In this document: positions 5,815 to 12,573 of the stretch, one piece after another | Position numbering within the stretch: position 1 is the stretch's first letter | Layout: every line of letters begins with the position of its first letter | Assembly (NCBI GenBank): GCA_021813335.1 | Contig: JAKALC010000015.1 | Coordinates: forward strand, 1-13,024 | From: a bacterium | GTDB taxonomy: Bacteria; Patescibacteriota; Minisyncoccia; Phycocordibacterales; SBAW01 | Length of the DNA: 13,024 bases | Reading direction: 5' to 3' | The notes under the pieces: generated by a model | The model's input: only the letters and a program-made list of their open reading frames with translations | Databases searched by the model: none | Told to the model about the DNA's origin: nothing | Made by a program: the position numbers and the translations under genes

Positions 5815-6978
5815 TCAGCCGAGAAGAGCTGCGGCAAAAAGCGCTTCAAGGGCAAGGAACGCGTCCCCTTCGCGAACGGGGGCGCCGAGCGCCGCGCGAG
5901 GCGCCGCCTCCAGAGAGACGCCTGCCGGAAAGAGAGCTCTCATCGACGGCGCCCGGGCGACCGCCTCTTTGAAGAGGGCCGCCCCTTCGCCGCCGCCGAT
6001 GAAATAGAGCGTTTGAGGCGTGCCGAGAGCGGCGAAGAGAGGCGCCGCGGCGGTGCGGAATTCCCTTGCGCAGACGGACGAGGCGGCCGCGATGGCCGGG
6101 GCGAACTCCTCAGCGCGCGGCGAACCTTCGCGGCAGGCAAGCTTCAGGGCCGAAGGGACTTCGGCGGGAGAGAGCGCGCCGTGCGCCGCGACGGTGCGGG
6201 CGAACGTTGCGGCGCCCGCGGCGGAGGTCGCGACGCCGAGCAGTATGTGGTCGGCGACGAGCAGGAGTTCGGCGAGCTCCCCTTCGCTGTTGCAGAGGGC
6301 GTACGTGTGCCGCTCCGGCGCCACGGACGAGAGCGCGTGCGATAGGGCGATGCTCGTCGAATGGAAGGAGAGTGCGGTATGGCGGCCGAAGAAATGATGA
6401 AGGGCTTCACGGACAGGATCGACGAGGCGCGACGGCGCTTCCGCGACCGCGACGACGACCTCTATCTCCTCGACCGTCGCGCTCCCCGGCATATCGGGGA
6501 CGGCGTAGCCATTGAGGCGGATGCCTGCCACGCGACGCTCGATAACTTCATAGCCGTCTTTCGCGCGATGATTTTTGAAATGATCGGCCGCAAGGCGCTC
6601 AATGTCGGCGCGGCCGACGGCGGTCGGTTCGCCGTACGAAACGCGGACGGCGGTAAGCGACAGGTCGCACCAGGGCGCCGGGAGAAAGACCGCGGTGTGA
6701 GAAACGCGGCCGCTGCGGGAGTATCGGGAGCGGGCGCGCAGGATGTTCGCGATCGTTCCCGCTCCTTCGCGCACGGCGGCGACGGTTCGGCCCGCGAGTG
6801 CGCCCGTATCCCGGGACAGGGTAAAAGGCATTCCGATGCGCGCCTCCGCGATGATCCCCGGCGCCTTTCCTGTTCCGCTGAGGGCGGCAAGCGCCATACC
6901 GATCGAGTTCGTCCCGATGTCGACGATAACGATCTGCCGCGGCGCCCCTTCTGCATTCCGGCCGAAGAGCGAGAACAT
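5815..6978 (-). CDS. Divergent FtsA/PilM-like actin-fold protein
   Basis: This 387-residue protein has the layout of the FtsA/PilM branch of the actin superfamily. A clear phosphate-1 motif, VDIGTNSIGMAL, lies at 19-30, and an SHS2-like insert at about 92-200 (VSHTAVFLPAPW through the EIEVVVAVAE strand). The adenosine-motif-like FIGGGEG is at 327-333. The expected phosphate-2 motif (D-[IV]-G-G-x-T-D type) falls at about 226-240, where LCNSEGELAELLL lacks the Asp and the Gly pair, so ATP hydrolysis may be weak or lost. No membrane segment is visible. The next gene encodes a membrane protein with a cytoplasmic tail, which recalls PilM with PilN, but no pilus genes are in the window. It is preceded by an extended -10 promoter. 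The fold call is good, while the role is unknown. Confidence 0.75.
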   Translation of the reverse strand: MFSLFGRNAEGAPRQIVIVDIGTNSIGMALAALSGTGKAPGIIAEARIGMPFTLSRDTGALAGRTVAAVREGAGTIANILRARSRYSRSGRVSHTAVFLPAPWCDLSLTAVRVSYGEPTAVGRADIERLAADHFKNHRAKDGYEVIERRVAGIRLNGYAVPDMPGSATVEEIEVVVAVAEAPSRLVDPVREALHHFFGRHTALSFHSTSIALSHALSSVAPERHTYALCNSEGELAELLLVADHILLGVATSAAGAATFARTVAAHGALSPAEVPSALKLACREGSPRAEEFAPAIAAASSVCAREFRTAAAPLFAALGTPQTLYFIGGGEGAALFKEAVARAPSMRALFPAGVSLEAAPRAALGAPVREGDAFLALEALFAAALLG

Positions 6979-6985
6979 ACGATCC

Positions 6986-6994
6986 AGTATACCA
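6986..6994 (-). promoter_or_regulatory. Extended -10 promoter for the actin-like gene, leaderless geometry
   Basis: On the minus strand TGG-TATACT is read at 6994-6986: an extended -10 (TGn) plus a hexamer matching TATAAT at 5 of 6 positions. Seven bases separate the hexamer from the ATG at 6978, so transcription would begin at or next to the start codon. No good -35 is seen 16-18 bases upstream, where the terminator stem lies. The TG follows directly on the T-tract of the alaS terminator. Confidence 0.6.
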
Positions 6995-7020
6995 AAACGC
7001 CGCGCCCTTCCGGCACGGCG
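6994..7020 (-). terminator. Intrinsic terminator after alaS
   Basis: On the minus strand the hairpin CGCCGTGCC (7020-7012) and GGCGCGGCG (7006-6998) has a 9-bp stem with one G-U pair and a 5-base loop, followed by TTTT (6997-6994). It starts about 23 bases past the alaS stop. A run of Ts at 7026-7030 on the plus strand flanks the other side, so it could also work in the opposite direction, although no plus-strand gene needs it. Confidence 0.75.
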
Positions 7021-7043
7021 GGCGCTTTTTGGGGATAGGCGGC

Positions 7044-8963
7044 CTACTCGAGCACCGCCTTGATGCGGCGGATGCCTTGAGCCACCGCCTCCTCTTTTTG
7101 TATCTTGAAGCGCTTCCCTCCCGCGGCGAGTTCTCCCGTGTGCGCGACGTGGGGTCCGCCGCAGAACTCTATCGAATAAGCGCTTTCATAGCGCGGACTC
7201 TGCTCGGTCGCCTCTGCGGGACCCACCGAATAGACCGAGACGCGCTCGGGATATTTCTGGCCGAATTCGTGTTCGGCTCCGAGCCGCTCCGCTTCGTCGC
7301 GGGTCATTTCGCTGCGGATGACCGGCAGATCTTCCGCGATCTTTTCGTTCACGATGCGTTCGATCTCGCGCTTCTCGCCGTCGGTCAGCTTGGCATTATG
7401 CGCGAAATCGATGCGCAGCCGTTCCTGCGTGATGTTGCTGCCGCGCTGATGGACCTCGGGTCCGAGCACGAGCTGCAGCGCCTTGAGCAGAAGGTGGTGG
7501 GCGGTATGGAGCCGGACGGTCTTCTCCGCCGTGTCGGCAAGTCCTCCGCGGAACTTCTGCTCCCCTCCCGCGCGCGAGAGTTCCTGATGTTTCTTCATTT
7601 CAGCGGCGTACCCGTCGAGATCGATAGTCATTCCGCGCTCCGCGGCGAGTTCCTGCATAAGCTCGAGCGGAAAACCGTACGTCGACGAGAGAACGAACGC
7701 GTCGTAGCCCGAGATGCCGCGGGTCAGGCGGGCGAGCTCCTCGAACTGCTTGAGCCCGTTCCTCAAGGTCTTCCGGAAATCGGCCTCTTCCGCCTCCAAG
7801 GTCTCGACGATAGCGGCGCGGCGCTCGCGGAGCTCCGGATACGAGCCCTCATAGCGCTCGACGAGTATGTGGACGAGCTCCGCGAGCGCCTTCTTCTCGA
7901 GGCCGAGCCGGTCGAGATGGAACACGGCGCGGCGGATGATATGCCGAAGCATATAGCCCGCGTCCTTCTTCGAAGGCCGCACGTTGTCGCCGATAAGAAA
8001 GAGCGCCGCCCGCAGATGATCGAGGACGATGCGGAAGGAGGTCTGGTATGCCGGGTCCTCATAGGCCTTCCCCGTGCGCTCCGCGATCGCGTTTTTGAGC
8101 GCCTCGAACACGTCCGTTGCGAAAATGTCGGCGTCGTTCTGCGACGCCGCGGCTATGCGCTCAAGTCCTCCGCCGAAGTCGACGTTCTTTTTCGGCAGAA
8201 GGTCGAACGTGCCGTCCTCGCGCTTCACGTACTGCATAAAAACGGAGTTGCCGATCTCGATGAAGCGGCCGCAGTCGCAGTTGGGATGGCAGTGCCTGCC
8301 GAACTTCTCGTCGTGCGGCACCCCGAAGTCGTAGAACATTTCCGAATCCGGGCCGCCCGGCTCGCCCGCAGGCATCCTCTCCGGCGTCCCGGAGCGGCTC
8401 CACCAGTTCTTCGACGCGTCGTAGTAGAAAATGCGCTCGCCCTCCTTCATACCGCGCTCGCCGCCGTCCGCCTCGGAGCCCATAGCGGCTTCTTTCGCCT
8501 CGATGCCCGCTTTCGCGAACAAGGCCCTCCACAGGGCGGCCGACTCGGTGTCGCGCGGGATGTCATTCTTCTCGTCGCCCAGGAACGCCGTGACATAGAG
8601 CCGGGACGGGTCGAGGCCGACGCCGCGCTCGGGGTCGGTCAGGAAATCGAAGACCCACGGAAGCTGTTCCGTCTTGAAGTAATCTCCCAAAGACCAATTT
8701 CCGAGCATTTCGAAAAATGTGGTATGGCGGTTGTCGCCGACTTCTTCGATATCCATCGCGCGGAAGCATTTCTGCGAATCGACGAGCCGCGTGCCTTCGG
8801 GGTGGTCCTTGCCGAGGAGGTATGGCAGGAGGGGCTGCATTCCCGAGCCGGTGAAAAGGGTTGTCGGATCGTTCTCCGGCAGGAGCGAGGAGGAAGGAAT
8901 GGCGGCGTGGCCCCGCTCCTTGAAAAAAGCGAGGTAGCGCGAGCGTATCTCGTTGAGGGTCAT
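7044..8963 (-). CDS. alaS: Alanine-tRNA ligase lacking the C-Ala domain
   Basis: This enzyme charges tRNA-Ala and edits mischarged Ser and Gly. From the ATG at 8963 it has 639 residues, against about 870 in E. coli. The class II catalytic core includes FTGSGMQPLLPYLL, CFRAMDIEEVG and HTTFFEMLGNWSLGDYFK (motif 2 region, about 66-97), and GGGLERI (motif 3, 264-270). A Cys-rich CHPNCDCGRF lies at 225-234. The tRNA-recognition helical region follows (about 285-460). The editing domain keeps all four metal ligands: His486, His490, Cys601 and His605. The protein stops straight after the QGIRRIKAV strand that closes the editing domain, so the C-Ala module is cleanly absent. An in-frame ATG at 8999 would overlap the upstream gene. 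The chosen start lies 10 bases after it, without a Shine-Dalgarno sequence. Confidence 0.96.
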   Translation of the reverse strand: MTLNEIRSRYLAFFKERGHAAIPSSSLLPENDPTTLFTGSGMQPLLPYLLGKDHPEGTRLVDSQKCFRAMDIEEVGDNRHTTFFEMLGNWSLGDYFKTEQLPWVFDFLTDPERGVGLDPSRLYVTAFLGDEKNDIPRDTESAALWRALFAKAGIEAKEAAMGSEADGGERGMKEGERIFYYDASKNWWSRSGTPERMPAGEPGGPDSEMFYDFGVPHDEKFGRHCHPNCDCGRFIEIGNSVFMQYVKREDGTFDLLPKKNVDFGGGLERIAAASQNDADIFATDVFEALKNAIAERTGKAYEDPAYQTSFRIVLDHLRAALFLIGDNVRPSKKDAGYMLRHIIRRAVFHLDRLGLEKKALAELVHILVERYEGSYPELRERRAAIVETLEAEEADFRKTLRNGLKQFEELARLTRGISGYDAFVLSSTYGFPLELMQELAAERGMTIDLDGYAAEMKKHQELSRAGGEQKFRGGLADTAEKTVRLHTAHHLLLKALQLVLGPEVHQRGSNITQERLRIDFAHNAKLTDGEKREIERIVNEKIAEDLPVIRSEMTRDEAERLGAEHEFGQKYPERVSVYSVGPAEATEQSPRYESAYSIEFCGGPHVAHTGELAAGGKRFKIQKEEAVAQGIRRIKAVLE

Positions 8964-8973
8964 CGCTATAACT

Positions 8974-10248
8974 TTACGCCGCAGCGGCGTTTTTCTCAAT
9001 GGGGCCCGCGGCGGCCGCGGACAAGCGCTCCGGAGCGAGATATTTTTTCACGGCGCGGTTCACTTCGCGCGGCGTGAGGCGGGCGATGCGTTTTGGAAAT
9101 TCGTCGATATATGAGAGTGGCCGCCCGTCCGCGGCTGCCGAATGAGCGGCGGCTGCGAAAGCCCCCGAGTTCGAAAGCCGGACGGCGACTTCCGCGGCGT
9201 ACCGCTCGCGGTGCCGGCGTACTTCTTCCGCGGTAGCTCCCTGTGAGACCAAGGTCCGTATTTCACGCAGGGCCGAAGACTTCCCGCGCTCGAAGAGTTC
9301 GGGCGCGAACGTCGCCCATATGGCGAGGTAGCCGTCCACGTCGCGGTCGAAGCCGGACGCGTACGCATAGATCCCGTACGTTAGTCCTTCCTTCTCGCGC
9401 ACGATCTTCATAAGCCGTCCCAGAAAGCCGGGGAGCCCGAGTATCTGGACGCCGAGAAGAAGCGCCGGGTAGTCGGGATGGTCCTTCGTGATCCCGGCCG
9501 CTGTGCCGAGCATATAGTCGATATTCGCTTTATGCGGGACGAAGACGGAGACAGACCGCGCATCGCGTCGAGTGCTCGGCGCGAAGGGAGGGAGTTCGCT
9601 CCGGCCGCGCGGCAGCGTTTTGAAATGCTTTTCTCCGAGCACGAAGGCCTTCGCGGGGGCGATATCTCCCGCAAGCGAGAGGACAATCGACGCGCCGTCG
9701 AGGTTTTTCGTATGATGGTCGCGCAATTTCTTCGGCGTGAGGCCGGCGAGGGCTTCTTTCGACTCATCGGTCGTCTCCTCGTAGTTCGGATGCCCCGGCG
9801 CATAAATGAGCCGCGTGAGGGCGATGCCCGCCTGCGCCCGCGTGTCTTGCGCCTGAAGGGCGAGGGCCGCCGCCTCGCGCTGCTTGAGGAGCGCGAGTTC
9901 CCGCGCGGGGAACGAGGGTTCGCGAAGGATCTCCGCGATGAGCGCGAGGAGAGGGTCGAGATGTTCCGCCATCACGCGGCCCGAAAAAACGAGGCGGTCG
10001 GTGTCGGCGCTGAAGGAAAGCGAGGCGCTCATCGAATCGAGTTTTTCCTGGAGCTCTTTTTTGGTACGTCGCCGGGTCCCTTCAAGCAGCATATCGGCGT
10101 GGATCTTCGCGAAGGTTTCGCTGCCGGCGGCCCGGGCGCCGCCTCGGACGCTCCCCACGATAGAGACCGAACCGTACGCGGAGAACGGCGCGGCGAGCAG
10201 ATGAGCTCCCCAAGACAGCCGTTTTTCTTTGATGCGTTGCGAGTACAT
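8974..10248 (-). CDS. M16 peptidase family protein, Arg-Tyr subunit without zinc motif
   Basis: This 424-residue protein has the two-lobed M16B layout. At the place of the HxxEH zinc motif it reads KIHADMLLEGT (48-58), so the zinc ligands are missing and it cannot be a metalloprotease on its own. Its second lobe keeps the M16 substrate-binding pair in VREKEGLTYGIYAY: Arg284 and Tyr291, seven residues apart as in insulysin. The upstream gene has the reverse arrangement, so the two probably form a heterodimer like the HxxEH plus R/Y heterodimers known among M16B enzymes. The ATG at 10248 has the clearest Shine-Dalgarno sequence in the window (AAGGA, 5 bases upstream) and lies 13 bases after its partner. 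The longer frame to 10386 lacks support. Confidence 0.9.
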   Translation of the reverse strand: MYSQRIKEKRLSWGAHLLAAPFSAYGSVSIVGSVRGGARAAGSETFAKIHADMLLEGTRRRTKKELQEKLDSMSASLSFSADTDRLVFSGRVMAEHLDPLLALIAEILREPSFPARELALLKQREAAALALQAQDTRAQAGIALTRLIYAPGHPNYEETTDESKEALAGLTPKKLRDHHTKNLDGASIVLSLAGDIAPAKAFVLGEKHFKTLPRGRSELPPFAPSTRRDARSVSVFVPHKANIDYMLGTAAGITKDHPDYPALLLGVQILGLPGFLGRLMKIVREKEGLTYGIYAYASGFDRDVDGYLAIWATFAPELFERGKSSALREIRTLVSQGATAEEVRRHRERYAAEVAVRLSNSGAFAAAAHSAAADGRPLSYIDEFPKRIARLTPREVNRAVKKYLAPERLSAAAAGPIEKNAAAA

Positions 10249-10261
10249 AAAAATCCTTGCA
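10249..10261 (-). promoter_or_regulatory. Shine-Dalgarno site fixing the start of the second M16 gene
   Basis: The 13-base gap between the two M16 genes reads TGCAAGGATTTTT on the minus strand. AAGGA sits 5 bases before the ATG, an ideal ribosome-binding spacing. It selects the start at 10248 over the longer upstream frame. It is the only clear Shine-Dalgarno sequence I found ahead of any gene here. Confidence 0.7.
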
Positions 10262-11569
10262 TTACGCCGTTTCGGGCGAAAACGAGGCGTCGAGAAGCAC
10301 GCCGGATGTTTCCCCCGCGGGCACGAAATATTTTTTCGCCACGCGCATAACGTCTTTTGCGCTGACGCGCCCGACCTCCTTTTCAAGGCGGTAGTCGAGC
10401 GTCCAATCCCCCGCGGCTATGGCTTCGGAGAGCGCTCGCGCTTCGCGGAGAACCCCGTCTTTCTGGAAGGCCGCGGTCGAAATGATGCGGTCTTTGGCGC
10501 GCCGCAATTCCTGCGCGGCCGGAGCCTTGCCCGAGAGCCTTTTGAGCTCGGTCCGCATCGCGGCAAGGGCGGAGGCGTGCGGCACGCCGTTCGCGAGGTG
10601 CGCCACGACGGAGAGGACGCCGGGATCGTTGAGCGGAGGCATCGCGACCGATACCTCGGCCGCTTTTCCGGTATCGACGAGCGCGCGCTGCAGGCGGCTC
10701 GAAAAGCCGCCGCCCAAGATCATACTCGCCACGACAAGCGGGGCGAAGTCTTTATGCGTCGCTTCGGGCACCTTGTACATAAGCGACGCTATGGAGATGC
10801 CGAGCGGCTCCTCAAGCGAAACGGCCCGCCTCGCCGTCTGCGCGGGTTCGATCGCTTCCATCTTCGGAATGGGGTGCGGGGACGGCGGTATCGGTCCGAA
10901 ATATTTTAGGATATATTTTTCGGCTTCGCGCCATGAGACGTCGCCGATGATGCTCAGGGTCGCATTGTTGGGCCAATAGAACGTGTCGTAGAACTCGCGC
11001 AGCTTCTGCGCCGTCGAACCCTCGATGTCCTCCTTCGTTCCTATCGTGGGAATGCGGTACGGGTGCGTCGTGAACGCCTCGGCCATCATCGCTTCGTCGA
11101 GAAGTTCGAACGGGTTGTTGCGGCCCCGCTCGTACTCGTTGCGGACAACCGTCATTTCGCTCGCGAGGTCGGCCTCCGAGAACAAGCTCCCCCGCATACG
11201 GTCGGCTTCCAGTTCAAGCGCTTCGCGGATGCGTTCGCGCGGGACGAGCTCGAAATAGTTGGTGCGGTCGAGCCAGGTCGTCGCGTTCACGTACGAACCG
11301 AACCATTCGAGGTAGTCGGTGATGGCGTTGCCGTTCTTAGCATTGAATTTTTTCGAATCCTTGAACAGAAGGTGTTCGAGGATGTGCGTCGAGCCGGTAT
11401 GCCCCGGCGCCTCGTTGCGCGAACCAACGTGGAAAGTGACGCACACGGCGGCGACCGGCGCCGCAGCGGCTTTCTTGTAGAGAACGCGAAGGCCGTTTCC
11501 GAGCCGGTACTCGGAAATGCCGTAGGCGGTCCGCACCTTGGAGATAGAGTGCCGCTTCACAGAGACCAA
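10262..11569 (-). CDS. M16 family zinc metallopeptidase, catalytic (HxxEH) subunit
   Basis: This 435-residue protein carries the inverted zinc motif HILEH (His62, Glu65, His66) in GSTHILEHLLFK. The downstream glutamate ligand is probably Glu145 in VVRNEYERGRN, about 79 residues later as in the family. The FYWPNNATLSIIGDV segment (199-211) closes the first lobe. In the second lobe the usual R-x6-Y pair is replaced: Val298 and Glu305 occupy those positions (SRLQRALVDTGKAAEVSV). The catalytic site thus lacks half of its substrate-binding residues, which the next gene supplies. The start at 11569 is a TTG. A GTG three codons later (11560) is an alternative, and neither has a Shine-Dalgarno sequence. 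It follows ung by 36 bases. No signal peptide is seen, so a cytoplasmic peptidase is likely. Confidence 0.93.
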   Translation of the reverse strand: MVSVKRHSISKVRTAYGISEYRLGNGLRVLYKKAAAAPVAAVCVTFHVGSRNEAPGHTGSTHILEHLLFKDSKKFNAKNGNAITDYLEWFGSYVNATTWLDRTNYFELVPRERIREALELEADRMRGSLFSEADLASEMTVVRNEYERGRNNPFELLDEAMMAEAFTTHPYRIPTIGTKEDIEGSTAQKLREFYDTFYWPNNATLSIIGDVSWREAEKYILKYFGPIPPSPHPIPKMEAIEPAQTARRAVSLEEPLGISIASLMYKVPEATHKDFAPLVVASMILGGGFSSRLQRALVDTGKAAEVSVAMPPLNDPGVLSVVAHLANGVPHASALAAMRTELKRLSGKAPAAQELRRAKDRIISTAAFQKDGVLREARALSEAIAAGDWTLDYRLEKEVGRVSAKDVMRVAKKYFVPAGETSGVLLDASFSPETA

Positions 11570-11605
11570 GGATATCTTTTTTGGCCGCGGCGGGCAAGAA
11601 AGTTC

Positions 11606-12274
11606 TTACCGCCAGTCGATGGGATCTTCCCCGTGCTCCTTGAGGTACGCGTTCGCGCGGCTGAAATGCTTGCAGCCGAAGAAGCCGCTATGCGCGGAGA
11701 ACGGCGACGGATGCGCCGCTTCGAGCACGAGGTGCTTCGACCGGTCGATGTGGGCGCCTTTCGCTTTGGCATAGTTGCCCCAGAGCATAAAAACGAGATG
11801 TTCGCGCCGATCCGAGAGCGCGCGGATGACCGCGTCGGTGAAATGTTCCCATCCTTCTTCTTGGTGCGAACCCGCTTCTCTCGCACGCACGGTCAGAGTC
11901 GCGTTGAGGAGAAGGACGCCCTGTTTCGCCCAGCGTTCAAGATCGCCGGTTCGATGCTCGAGCGGCTTCCCAAGATCGCTCTCGAGTTCCTTGAAAATGT
12001 TCTGGAGTGACGGCGGGAGCGGGACGTCCTTTCCCACGGCGAAGCAGAGCCCATTCGCCTGCCCCGGCCCGTGATACGGGTCTTGCCCCAAGACGACGAC
12101 CTTTACCGCGCTGAAGGGGCAGAGATCGAATGCGCGAAAAATATTCTTCGGCGCGGGATAGACCGCGCCCTTCCGGTATTCTTCTTTGACGAACGACGTC
12201 AGCTTCTCGAAGTATTCTTTCGAGAACTCGTCCTGCAGGGCCTCTTTCCACGTGGGTTCTATTGTGACGTCCAT
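11606..12274 (-). CDS. ung: Uracil-DNA glycosylase, family 1
   Basis: The enzyme removes uracil from DNA as the first step of base excision repair. The 222-residue product has all family-1 signatures: the water-activating loop VVLGQDPYHGPGQANGLCF (Asp65 in GQDPYH), a uracil-binding LLLNATLTVR (Asn124), and the DNA-intercalating loop AAHPSPFSAHSGFFGCKHF with catalytic His188. Length is normal. The ATG at 12274 lies inside the 3' end of the alkyltransferase gene, overlapping by 16 bases, so the two are probably translationally coupled. No Shine-Dalgarno sequence is seen. With its neighbours it forms a small DNA-repair cluster. Confidence 0.98.
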   Translation of the reverse strand: MDVTIEPTWKEALQDEFSKEYFEKLTSFVKEEYRKGAVYPAPKNIFRAFDLCPFSAVKVVVLGQDPYHGPGQANGLCFAVGKDVPLPPSLQNIFKELESDLGKPLEHRTGDLERWAKQGVLLLNATLTVRAREAGSHQEEGWEHFTDAVIRALSDRREHLVFMLWGNYAKAKGAHIDRSKHLVLEAAHPSPFSAHSGFFGCKHFSRANAYLKEHGEDPIDWR

Positions 12275-12573
12275 AGCGGTGTGGCGCGCGCCGCAAGGGC
12301 TCCTTCGCGGCGAAGCAGCTCCTTTTTCCGTTCCGCGCCGCGGTTATAGTTTCCGATGGTGCCGTCGGCGCGCACGACCCGATGGCACGGGATGCGAGGG
12401 TCGTAGTTTTTCGAAAGTATCGTGCCAACCGCGCGGAACGCGCGCGGGTTGCCGGCGCGCCGGGCGACTTCGCCGTACGTCAGCGTTTTCCCGCGCGGAA
12501 TGCGCGCGACAACGCGGCGGACGCGCTCCGCGAAGCTAGAAGAGCCGTTGGTTCGATGCCGAGCGGAGATCAT
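12259..12573 (-). CDS. O6-alkylguanine-DNA alkyltransferase, C-terminal domain only
   Basis: The protein is related to Ogt/MGMT, suicide enzymes that move an alkyl group from guanine O6 to their own cysteine. From the ATG at 12573 it has 104 residues, just the DNA-binding domain: FAERVRRVVARIPRGKTLTYGEVARRAG (helix-turn-helix start, quoted in part), then the active site IPCHRVV with Cys63, and NYNRGAERKKELLRREGA. The N-terminal domain of full-size Ogt is absent. The intact PCHRV favours a true methyltransferase over alkyltransferase-like proteins, which replace the Cys. It overlaps the upstream gene by 38 bases and ung by 16. The frame stays open up to 12738, but that stretch is low-complexity and antisense-like, so I use the later ATG. 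Confidence 0.9.
   Translation of the reverse strand: MISARHRTNGSSSFAERVRRVVARIPRGKTLTYGEVARRAGNPRAFRAVGTILSKNYDPRIPCHRVVRADGTIGNYNRGAERKKELLRREGALAARATPLWTSQ

Noticed and set aside
7029..9077. 682-codon open frame on the plus strand
   Set aside because: It is the exact antisense shadow of alaS, whose motifs are unambiguous. Long antisense frames are common in high-GC coding DNA, and the translation has no recognisable domain.
9478..10350. 290-codon plus-strand frame opposite the M16 genes
   Set aside because: It spans the junction of two well-supported minus-strand genes and shows only charged low-complexity sequence.
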